Source of the DNA: Malus domestica
Taxonomy: Eukaryota > Streptophyta > Magnoliopsida > Rosales > Rosaceae
Length of the DNA stretch: 64,000 nt
NCBI RefSeq assembly: GCF_042453785.1
Contig: NC_091675.1
Coordinates: forward strand, 6,398,501 to 6,462,500
Reading direction: 5' to 3'
Shown: positions 9,198-19,054 of the stretch, in pieces
How the letters are laid out: each line of letters starts with the position of its first letter
Numbering within the stretch: the first letter of the stretch is position 1
The notes under the pieces: generated by a model
What the model was told of the DNA's origin: nothing
Seen by the model: the letters and a program-made list of their open reading frames with translations, nothing else
The model's database searches: none
Translations under genes and position numbers: made by a program

Positions 9198-12025
9198 ATG
9201 GAAGAGGAAAGCGCCAGTCCTCCGCACGGCCGCAACTTGTCTCGCAAGGTGGTGGCGGTGGCCGCCGGCGAATCACACACTCTGGCTCTCACCGGCGATG
9301 GGTTTGTGTATTCGTGGGGAAGAGGCATGTTTGGGAGGCTCGGGACCGGTTCAGAATCCGACGAGCTCTTCCCTGTCCGAATCAAGTTCAATGATCCTCG
9401 CAGTGCAAAAGGAACGGGGCTCAAATTTGTGGGAGTTGCAGCCGGTGCCTACCACAGTCTTGCTCTTGCTGGTCAGTTTTCAGATTTTGATCAGATTTTG
9501 GTGTTTTCTACCGTTTAATGTGTGATTAATTCTGATGGTTAAAGTTCACAACTTTCCTCAGTAGTGGGTTAGGCCGGTTGGATAGGGCGGTGTGCCGGTC
9601 CTCTTGCACCAAAGTTTGAATCCCGCTTCCCGTAGATTAGAGTAGTTTAAATATTTTCTTATTAAAAGCTCATTACTGTCCTCCATTTGCATACATAGAA
9701 GGCAAATTTGAAGTTTTTACTGGGTGCTATTGGCATTTAAAATGCTCTTTTGTTTTTGTTTGTTACAGTGATGGGGTTTTGTTCCTTGACAAACTTCATG
9801 ATGATAATATAAATAAACCAACTATACAGGTTAGTGTTTAGTCAATAAGTTAGATATCAGGGCCAAGAACATGCATCTGGGAATAGGTTTAGCCGGAATC
9901 TAGTTCGAAGATTGAAGTAATACAACAATGAAATAATCGAACGCTAGACATGATTCTGCTGTGTTCTAACTTTAGTTTTGTGGTGGCAGATGATGGATCG
10001 GTTTGGTGCTGGGGTTACAACATCTGTATCCTTCATTATAGGGTTACATATTAATTATTAATTCAATGCAACGAAATAACTTACTTATGGAAATTGAAGG
10101 TCGCACTTGGTGCGATGGCAAGTGCCTTCGCCCATGAGCGGTAGGTCTCGGGTTCGAGACTTGGGAGCAGCCTCTCCATAAATGGGGGTAAGGCTAGCCG
10201 ACATTTACCTCTCCCAGACCCTGCGTAAAGCGGAAGCCTTGTGCACTGGCTACGACCTTTATATTCATCACATAAGGTTTGTGGTATCTCTTTTAAGAGG
10301 TCGCACTTGGTGCGATGGCAAGTGCCTTCGCCCATGAGCGGTAGGTCTCGGGTTCGAGACTTGGGAGCAGCCTCCTCATAAATGGGGGTAAGGCTAGTCG
10401 ACATTCACCTCTCCCAGACCCTGCGTAAAGCGGGAGCCTTGTGCACTGGGTACGACCTTTTATGGAAATTGAATCCCTAGTATTTGCCTTTGTGTTTGCT
10501 CCTCGTTTATATTGTTTAAGTTCTTGACTGTTAAATGGATGGCCAACTGGGTGTAAATGGAGAAAATTCTTTGGTGCCCTGCTTGCTGGAGCAGTTTCTT
10601 GTTGGGGGATCTGCAACGGAGAGTGAAGTGCCACTTAAGGTATTGAAGAAAATTGTATTCACCGAAATAAATACCTGATGAAGATAAGAACCTTACATGC
10701 TTTTTTTGCATCAGGTTTGTTCTGTTAAAGCTGGAGGAATGACGTCCCTAGCAATTGATAATCTAGGTACCCTTTGGGTGTGGGGAAATTTCCCACATGA
10801 AAGCAGCAGCAATGAAGGTGGGTTCTCTCTGGTGAGCAGTTTCACCCCAACTCCTGTTTGGGATTTCCATGGCCACGTTGTTGTGAAGGTGGCATGTGGA
10901 AATGAGCACGTTGTGGCCCTGGTTTCTGCCGAAGAAACATATAAAGGTGAAGATCTTGTTTGCTTCTCTTGGGGCGGTAACAGCCATGGCCAGTTAGGCC
11001 TGGGGGATAAAGAGAGCAGGAATCGTCCCCAAATAGTAGAACCTTTTGATCACGACTCCTCTTTCGCAGTTTATGAGGTAGCATGTGGGGCATTTCACAC
11101 GGCTTTGCTCACCCACAAAAAAAGGCCAAGTGACACATTGGAAAGTATGTGCTGGACTTTTGGCCTCGGAGAAAATGGGCAGCTCGGGCATGGAACCACC
11201 CGAAGTGGATTGTCTCCTGAACCTGTGAAAGAGTTGCCACAGTACGTATATCTGGTGTCTGTTGACTGTGGCTTATTTCACACTAGTGTTGTTTCGTCCG
11301 CGGGAGATGTGTGGTCGTGGGGAATGGAGAAGGGTCTTGGCCTATGCCCAGATGCGAGTTTTAGTAGGACTGATTCGGGGGATGCCATTTCTCCCCTACA
11401 GATTAATGAATTGAATGGTGCAAAATTTCAGGATCCAATCCAAGTTGTCTGTGGGGCTGCCCATACTGTTGTTGTTGCAAATGATGGATTTAAACTTTGG
11501 TCATGGGGGAGAGGAAGGAGTGGGGTTCTCGGAAATGGTAAGACAACTGACTGTTATTCTCCTGCTGTTGTCTTGTGGCCTCCGCTTGCAGATGATTTCA
11601 AGCAAGAAGAATTCAATACTGTCGATAAGAAAAAGCCTCTTGATGACGGAGATAACACTGGTGAAAGAAATTTGACAGAAGACGCCAAAGAAGAGAACAG
11701 GTTGTCTTTGGCAATGGAAGAGATGAAGCTTCTGCAGTCAAAACTTTCAGTCATGGAAAAGTATACTGGCATACTTCATGGTTCAATATTCGGAAAACCT
11801 TTTAAAGAGCAGGATATTCCAGTCTCGTTGCAGAACTCGGGTACTTATGACATTGCAAAGGAATGGGAGAACATGTTAGAGTCAGCAGATCGGGCCAATC
11901 TCGTCAGGCTGGAAAAGTTCTACCGGAACATGCTTGCTGGTGTTAAAGACAAGCTAATGAAGAGAAAGATTCAAGAGATGATAAGGGAATGTCTCGGTTC
12001 TTCTTCGATAAATCCAGGCGTGTAA
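9198..12025 (+). CDS. RCC1-repeat (UVR8/RCC1-like) protein with C-terminal coiled coil
   Basis: Four exons (9198..9471, 9990..10025, 10539..10639, 10715..12025) give 573 residues. Seven-bladed-propeller repeats of the RCC1 type run from about residue 15 to 440, each with an aliphatic-ACG-HT/S-AL core and a W-WG turn: VAAGESHTLAL, VYSWGRGMFGRLG, VAAGAYHSLAL, VWCWGYN, VACGNEHVVAL, CWTFGLGENGQLGHG, VVCGAAHTVVV, LWSWGRGRSGVLG. After about 450 the chain becomes charged and helical (EENRLSLAMEEMKLLQSKL), a likely coiled coil. RCC1 repeats serve guanine-nucleotide exchange, chromatin binding or, in UVR8, light sensing; the specific role here is unknown. Introns 1 and 3 are GT-AG. Intron 2 has a U12-type donor and no AG at the needed acceptor (see findings) and contains two SINEs. 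If GG is not used, this allele would be frameshifted. Confidence 0.82.
9558..9665 (+). mobile_element. tRNA-derived SINE (short, old) in RCC1 gene intron 1
   Basis: The segment has a polymerase III A-box-like stretch (TGGGTTAGGCCGGTTGG) and, about 45 bases on, a B-box-like GTTTGAATCCC. An imperfect possible target duplication starts AAAGTTCAC before it and AAAGCTCAT after it. I recognise this as a repeated Rosaceae SINE type; the weak duplication implies age. Confidence 0.5.
10026..10538 (+). other. candidate U12-type (minor spliceosome) intron of the RCC1-repeat gene
   Basis: The donor is GTATCCTT, an exact match to the U12 5' splice-site consensus. The branch site TTCTTGAC, with adenine 10527, closely fits the U12 consensus TCCTTRAC and lies 11 bases before the intron end, within the usual U12 spacing. 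Reading-frame continuity (N-I-Y then GQLGVNGEN) requires the intron to end at 10538 with GG instead of AG or AC. The tandem SINE pair at 10099-10459 accounts for most of its length. Confidence 0.65.
10085..10473 (+). mobile_element. tandem (dimeric) Au-type SINE inside one target-site duplication
   Basis: Two SINE units in the same orientation, about 10099..10260 and 10299..10460, are separated by a 38-bp linker. Each has an A box near TGGTGCGATGGCAAGTG, a B box GGTTCGAGAC and the 3' body CCCAGACCCTGCGTAAAGCG ending in GTGCACTGG-TACGACCTTT, which I recognise as the Au SINE 3' end. The pair is flanked by one 14-bp direct repeat, TTATGGAAATTGAA, at 10085-10098 and 10460-10473. The units differ at a few positions, so this is not a fresh tandem duplication. 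It lies within intron 2 of the RCC1-repeat gene. Confidence 0.9.
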
Positions 12026-12568
12026 TTCCAAAATATGAAATACAAAGGCAATGCAAATATGTTTGAATTTGTAATACAAATCTCTTTGTAGTTTGTACAG
12101 AAACTTTGCCCAGTTGGTTTTCCCAAGTGCTTGATATATGATGTCAAGTGAGAGTTTGATTAGAAAATAAAGAGATTATATGTAATTGTGGGGAACAATC
12201 CAAATTATTTGTAATTTGTGAGTAAAGATATTGGGGATCATGTAATTTGTGAATAAATATATTGCGGTCTATAAAATGTGATCTCTCTATAGCATCAATT
12301 ATCGAAAAAAATCCAAACTAAATGAAAATTGAATTGGCTGGAACTAATGATTCCACTCAATTGTAATTAGGTTTGATTATTACTAAATGCGAATTCGTAC
12401 CAAATTATTATGATTATTAAGAGAGAGTCGAACTTAATTATGACATTTATAACCATATAATAATTAATCACAATTGGATAGATAAGAGCCGTAACTATAA
12501 GCTAGAAAAAGACAACAATGGCGCCTGGATAACATTTATCTGTTGCCAAACATACCAAATTGTAAACG
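12026..12568. other. 3' flank of the RCC1-repeat gene
   Basis: AT-rich sequence with two related phrases (ATTTGTGAGTAAAGATATTG and AATTTGTGAATAAATATATTG) about 35 bases apart, suggesting a small local duplication in the 3' UTR. No gene seen. Confidence 0.45.
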
Positions 12569-12733
12569 GGAGGATTCAAAGGAACTGAGCCTACTCATCA
12601 AATGATTCGGACTATTGAAATTTAATTCAACAGCTACAATTATTATAACTTTTAAGGATCCTCTGTTTATAATCGTTGGATCAAATTTCAATGATCCGGA
12701 TCATTTTACGAGTAGCTCAGTTGAGGGGATCCG
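12569..12733. mobile_element. palindromic GATCC-type MITE in the NUP85 promoter
   Basis: Inverted arms of about 65 bp meet near 12650. The left arm reads ACTGAGCCTACTCATCAAATG and the inverted right arm ACTGAGCTACTCGTAAAATG, both continuing into ATTGAAATTT. The right end lies about 135 bases upstream of the NUP85 start codon, so it may overlap promoter or 5' UTR. Confidence 0.75.
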
Positions 12734-12824
12734 GTTCCCAAATTGCTCATTCCGTCTTTAACTTTCACCGCTACGCGCGTTTTGACTCTCCCTCTAGTTT
12801 CTCCCCCTCACAAAACCTCTCCCA

Positions 12825-12833
12825 AAACCCTAA
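12825..12833 (+). promoter_or_regulatory. telo-box motif in the NUP85 5' region
   Basis: AAACCCTAA lies about 37 bases upstream of the NUP85 ATG, inside a CT-rich leader. Such motifs occur in many plant housekeeping gene leaders. Only the motif supports this. Confidence 0.35.
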
Positions 12834-12869
12834 ATCCCATTCACTCCCCACTCCCATCTCTGGCACAAA

Positions 12870-15800
12870 ATGCCCGGCGTCGCCTATGACTCCGGCGACA
12901 CGCCCGGCGCATTAGGCTCCAATGACACCGCTATGGTCCCATACTCGCCGGAGATCCGGCAACCCGTCGTGTACTCACTTCACCACGGCCTCAACCCTCC
13001 GATCGCTCGCCTCTCCATCTCGTGGTCCCGGGGCAACACTCTGCGTGTGTCAGTTCTCCGTCCGCCTTCCGGCGAAGACTCCGAAAAGGATGAAGTTGGC
13101 GGGAAAGTGGTGGAGGTGAGGCTTAGTAATGGAGACGGCGAAAATGGCGATGCGAACTGGCGGAGGATCGCTTACGGTTCTGTGCCGCCGTTCGCCCTAC
13201 TACAGAGCCGGAGGAGCTCGGTTGCGAGCTTATCGAAGGTGTCAATGGGTCCGTCGTTGTACAACATTGATTGGTAATAGAAATTTTGATTAGTCTGTTT
13301 GGTTGCTGAGAAAAAAGTATACAAAAATCTGCAAAATATCTAATTTAGTTTCTTTGGATTCTTCAATTCTCCCCAAATTATGAAATGTGACTCCTTTGAG
13401 AAAAATATATTAGGTGGGAGTATGTGATGGAGTATAGCAAGGACATAAATTCACTTCTTGGTAGCTCTAAGTCGCTTCCTAATCCAGTGATCGAAGACCC
13501 GAAAATGGTTTTAAGGGTAAATTCGAGTAATTTCATGTGGTTTTTTATACGATCTTCCTTTTCCGAATTACAACTACAAACATAATTGTTAGGTCTAATT
13601 CCAAAAAGTTAATGTAGAAAGTTGAGGAGCCTACTGCTTTAAAAGCTGCGTGGGAGTTGATGGAGATATTTTATGCAGACAAACAATCTCAACCATGGTT
13701 ACCCGAACGGCTTGTTGATTGGCTGGCGGTAATGATCTTGTTCTCTTCCCTTTATTTGTTTATTAGTTCTTACACCATAATTTCAGCTGTTGCTTTATGA
13801 TGGTCACAAGTCACAACTTGATGCTATGCTTGTGTTTCATGGCAGGATCACGATAGTCTACTTTCCAGCACACAGCCAACAGTCCATTCGAAGCTTGTGG
13901 ATTTTCAAAATGAACTTGTTAGGTTACAGGTTTGACCTGTCCTGTTCCAGTTTCAATCAAATCTTTTCATCTTTCTTTTGGAATTTCATTAGCGTTCATG
14001 ATTCCTTAGCTGGCTCTGAAACACTTCTTGGAGTCTTACTGAGGTCTATAACGGGAACACAACAGAACTCAACTATGGCTGTTTTTAATTTCTAGCTAAG
14101 TTTTTGGAACCTATTTATGTTACCCTGCTTGTTCTCTTCATCCATAGGACCATATGCCGCTGATAGTTACTTTATGGATTCTTTCTCTTGTTACACTAGC
14201 TTGTTATGTGGTCCTGTCAATTAAAATTATTTTGTGAATGTGATTTCTTTTTTATATAATAAAGCCTAGTAATCGATATAGTAGCTTTCTTTTGATTTTA
14301 ATGTAGTTGGTGTAAAAATTTTGTTGATGAAGTTCCACCTCTGTGGGTTATGTCTGGTCAATTTGTCACACACTGGTTCATAAAGATATTGGAGAATTTG
14401 ATTAGATTTGTTTCCGCAGGTTATTGAGGACGATCCTAAATATTGGGAAGTATTATCATCGGCATTGTCAGTTGGCTGGATTGAGATTGTGGTTTGTAGT
14501 CTTAAGGACCCTCTCCCTTTTCTTCTATATTACTTTTTGTTTTATTGCTCGAGTTTTCTGTCTTCTGAATTGTTAAATAGTTCCATTTCCAAGTTATGAA
14601 AGACTGATAGATGCTGTTTGATTTTGTGCAGGTGAAAATGTTGCGGTTACATGGATCTTATCAACTCCATCAGCTTGGAAAACGTGAGGTAAATATATTG
14701 AACACGGAATAGGTGGTTTATAATATATTATGATGTTCCTGCTACCTCCTTTTAACTTTCCATTTGTTCAAGTTCTGTGCTAATTGTTCCGTGAATCTTT
14801 TCCATATCTGGCCACAGATCACCATATTCGTGTTCTAATGCTCCATGTAAATTTGTATTGTGTACTTTATGGATTTAGCACTGAAACAACTGATGCCTGT
14901 CCTGTGTGTAACTAAATAGACAGAGAATGGACTTGTAGAGACAGTTTCCGTCCTTATTTCAAAGATGCCACGCATGCGTCCTGAAGTAGAAGATGGAAAG
15001 TTAGGTGAATGCTTCAAAGCAAAGCCAGATTTTATCAAGGTGTGTTTGAGCCTGTAAAAACTTAGTGTTTTTTTTCTATTCTTGCTTTTTTTTTCACCCT
15101 ACTGTAATTTGTAACTTTAAACATCCTTGTTGCCTAGGCATGGGAGAAATGGAGAGCGCAAATTACTAAACTTGACTGCAGTGCGTACTGGCGTCAGTGT
15201 GATCACCGTCAAACCCGGGAGGGGTTGAAAAATATGATACAAATTATGCTTGGAAACACTGACAATCTCTGCAACGTAACTTGCCATTGGATAGAGCTGT
15301 TTGTTTCTCACTTTCTATATGTCAGACCATTCACAGTGGTAAATGCCCAATTACAATATCCTTGTTTGAATAGTTCTAATTACAGGATCGTAATTAAAAT
15401 TTCCTAATATGATGTAATTCAAGACTCTGGATAGATTGTGAGCTATGTACCTGTCATCTCTTTTTAATACATTCTTATGTCTAGCAGCTGGACTATAGTT
15501 GAAAACTAATTCCTTTTCTAAAAATCAGGGTCTTGAAAGCATGCATAGCCTAGCCCAGAAGTGCATGCAGTTAAAACCAATGTCTAGTTCCCATGGGTTG
15601 ATAGCAATTCTTCTTGGAATCCTAGGGGAAAATACCGAGGTAAGTAGTTTGGACTAGACACTAATAGTGTACCAATCTATTTATTTTGTCCATGTTTTTC
15701 TTCTACTGAAACCTTTGGGTGTTTGGAAATGGTACAGGTTGTCCTAGCAGAATGCTCAAGAGCATTTGGGCCTTGGTGAGCTTCTATGTTCTCTTGTAAC

Positions 15801-18184
15801 TGCGTGTATTTCAGCATTTGGTCCAGAGAGGCTGTATAATGTTCAATCATTCCCCAATTCCCCCCAACCCACCAATTTTTAAAAGTTTAAATGGCTTGTG
15901 AGATTAAAAAAGATTGAATGTGCTACTACTTTGTTATTGAAATTCATGTAGATGTAACTCTTCATTATTTGAAATAGGATGGTTGCCCATGCCATTGAGT
16001 TGTTGACCACTGGGAGCGATGAAGCAGAACTTCTTCTACAGGAAGAACGCGATAGCTTGGGGGGAATTAGTATAGCAGAATTACATCGACTTGTCTATGC
16101 TCAAGTCCTATCGTCACATCCATTGACTTGGCAAGTGAGTGCAGATGAGATAATTCTAGATTGTTTTTGTTATGAGTATTGCAGTACTTGATTCATGATC
16201 CTGTGCTTTTCCAATTTTCATAGACAAATTAGCATATACAATTGTGCGCCGAAGGCAAAGTTTTTTTTGCTATTACAGTATTTGATTAGGAATCCATGAT
16301 AATAATTAATACATAAAATGTATGTTACTTTTTTGAGAGAACCACTCTTATGTTTTGCTCAACGCAATGTGTATGAACTTTTTCTAATGCTCTACAAGCA
16401 CATGATTTTTCAAACCATGTTGGTCATTCAAACTGTTTCTACAATGTTTGATTCTAGGAGGCTTACTGTTGTGATTGTATTCAGTCCTCTCAGTCGAATC
16501 AAACTTATAGGCATATAAAATTTCTAGTCTTGCACATTGCGATTGATGATTTCTTGATCACTATCAGTTGAAGTGCTTATCAAGTTTCTGTTACAGTTTC
16601 TCTTTGTTTCTTATGACATTGAGTTGGTAAAACTCACAGTGCACGTACTAAATATGTTGATGGTTTGATGTTCTCATGTTTGCAGATTGCTCCAATTTAC
16701 TTGACATCTTGCACGAAGCAGGGAATGGCTTTGTTAGAGATTCTATTGTATAAGCTGCCAATTCAACATAATGAAACGCTACTTAAGGTGATAGGCAAAG
16801 TTTTAGAGCCAAAGTTTATTGTTACTAGCCATTACACATGGTTCTTTTTCCTGGATTGTCGATCTTTTCTTTGTGTATACTTGTGGCTGATAGAAAAAAT
16901 AACATTATTTTGAACTTGTTGTGCAGAATATAGAGATATGCCGTCTTTATGAACTTGACACTGTTAGTTCAAACATTATGAAGGTATGTTTAAATTTGGA
17001 AGGATTGTCTTTTATGTTCATGAAAAATTATTGTCAGATTATGTACTTTGTACGAGAAATCGGATATAGGAAATAGTAACCACTTGCATGATCTAGTGTA
17101 TAGACTGGTACTTTGTGTTTAAAAGGTTCTCAGTTTTTAGATTGCTGGGGTGTACCATTGGAAGCATGGTAGGAAAGGTGCTGGAGTTTTTTGGCTTCAA
17201 CAAGCCCGAGATGAAGTTCGTCTTAGCAGGATTGCTCAGCAATTGTTTGATTCTGTTGGAAAGTCGATATCTGATGAAAGTTTCAAGGTAAAATATTATT
17301 TGTTTGCACACAACGTGAAATATTGATATTAGAACAAAAACCAGTTTCATTTTAGAAGCGACTCATTGGTTATCGTTTGTGCATACAGCAATGGGAAGGC
17401 TTGATTGAATTGTTGGGTTCTGAATCCAAGGCTACAGGGGGTCTCGACTTTCTGCACAAGTATGAGTTTTGTCTTTTGCATTTTCATAATTATCCTCCAG
17501 ATTTTCACACATACAACATTTGGTGTGCTGTAGGTATAGGGATTTCAAAAAGTCCCTTAAGCAAGTTTATGATGGAAAAACTACTGATGCTGCTCGGCAA
17601 GCTGTAGAATCTTTGATATCGGTTAGTGTGCAACTTTTATGTGACTGGTCCATTCGTTGCGTGGGATATATAGTTTTCAAGGCTTGAAGTGTCTCGTAAC
17701 TTTTTTTTTCCTTAATGAATTGCAGCTTATGAAAAACCCATCTACGCCCCAGCGCTTTTGGCTGCCTCTTCTGCATGACTCGGTAAGACATACGATATTG
17801 TTGCTAATCTGGATTTGGACATAAACTTCATATAGTATGAGTTAGCGGGTGAAGGGCAACATTTTCTTTACTTTTGCATCAATTTATGTGTAACGAAAAG
17901 CATCTTTTAGATTAATTAAACGCTTGGTCGCATTGATACACTTTCGTAAAAACATGATCTCTCACTGCATTTCAATTACTTTTGTGCAGTTAAAGCTGCT
18001 TAACTGGCCGGACCGGCCTCTGCTAGATGTGTCTCAGACAACCCTCCTGTTGAATAAACTGCAAGAGTTGTCCATGGCTAAGCTCCGTCCTGACTTTATC
18101 GAGGCAGACTTACCACCGCAAGCCCTCGTTTCTGTACGGTTAGCTCTTGCTGCAAATCTCGGCCGTGCCACCTTGGAGGAGTAA
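12870..18184 (+). CDS. NUP85: nuclear pore complex protein NUP85
   Basis: Eighteen exons join in phase to 724 residues: 12870..13273, 13414..13516, 13618..13728, 13846..13929, 14420..14491, 14632..14688, 14920..15039, 15138..15338, 15529..15639, 15738..15775, 15978..16134, 16686..16787, 16927..16983, 17141..17287, 17389..17459, 17534..17621, 17726..17782, 17990..18184. All introns are GT-AG. NUP85 is a scaffold nucleoporin of the NUP107-160 (Y) complex at the nuclear envelope; plant homologues affect mRNA export, hormone and symbiosis signalling. The N-terminal part has VYSLHHGLNPPIARLSISW, and the rest is almost wholly alpha-helical, with stretches such as LHGSYQLHQLGKRE and GVYHWKHGRKGAGVFWLQQA, matching the helical stack of the family. 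Length is close to the Arabidopsis protein. It converges with PATROL1 downstream. Identification is by recalled similarity over the full length. Confidence 0.92.
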
Positions 18185-19054
18185 AGAAAATGTTTGTTTC
18201 TCCGGCAGCTCTGAGATGTTGACGTCAACATGTTAAACTGCTGTAATAGATGTTGTCTACTTTTGATATTTACCATCACATCTTCGCCAAGACAAAGTTT
18301 CAGCAAAACTCGAGGCCTGGTAGTTTCTTGCAGACATTCCCCGAAACATGCGTCTTTGTAAATTTGCGATATAATTTTAGAGTAAAAGTTGGGATTGCAG
18401 AAAGAATTATCTCAGGGCAGTGATTTTCACGCTCTCGTCTTCCGTTTTTGTCTCTGAAATTTAAAAATGGAGTCCGTAGTACGAAAAATCACTTCCCTTT
18501 TGGTCGTCGTATCCATATCCAGCCGATATGGAATCAAGTGTCTAATCAACTTTTAGGGATCCATAAATTGTCAACAACCTCACTTATATTACATTCTGAT
18601 AAATATTATACGACCAACAAAACGATGCTGTTCTCTATACCAACAAGCAAACCAACAAACAACTGACAAATATATAACATCGAACATTCGGGGGTAAGAA
18701 AAATGCTGTGCAGTAGAGCATTTATAAAGAATAACATCAATCGCATTATATAAGCCTCTAAACGATGCAAATGAATGGAAAAAAAAGAATAATCGACCTC
18801 CAGAAGTCTGCGTCCTTCTCAACTCTTCTGCTCTCCAATCTTCGTGTCTTTGCAAACTGCTGGATTTATACCAAACTCTCGTGAACTTACTATACACGAC
18901 CACTGCCAAGGGCAAATGCGAGCATCTCAGCCCGGTGATCATCACTTAATACACTTACAATCATTGTCTGCGCTTCCTAGAATTTTCTGCAAGACAATGC
19001 CCTCCAAAAGGCCATCCCGCGGTTATCTTTCCATGTACCATCCTCGCGTTAACT
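18185..19054. other. convergent intergenic space (two 3' UTRs)
   Basis: Only 870 bases separate the NUP85 stop from the PATROL1 stop, so both 3' UTRs must lie here and may overlap as antisense tails. Several frames of 70-118 codons exist on both strands but have no motif. No repeat recognised. Confidence 0.6.

Noticed and set aside
12710-12750. tRNA-like phrase TAGCTCAGTTGAGGGG
   Set aside because: It resembles a tRNA A box, but there is no matching B box or cloverleaf, and it is the right arm of a palindromic MITE.
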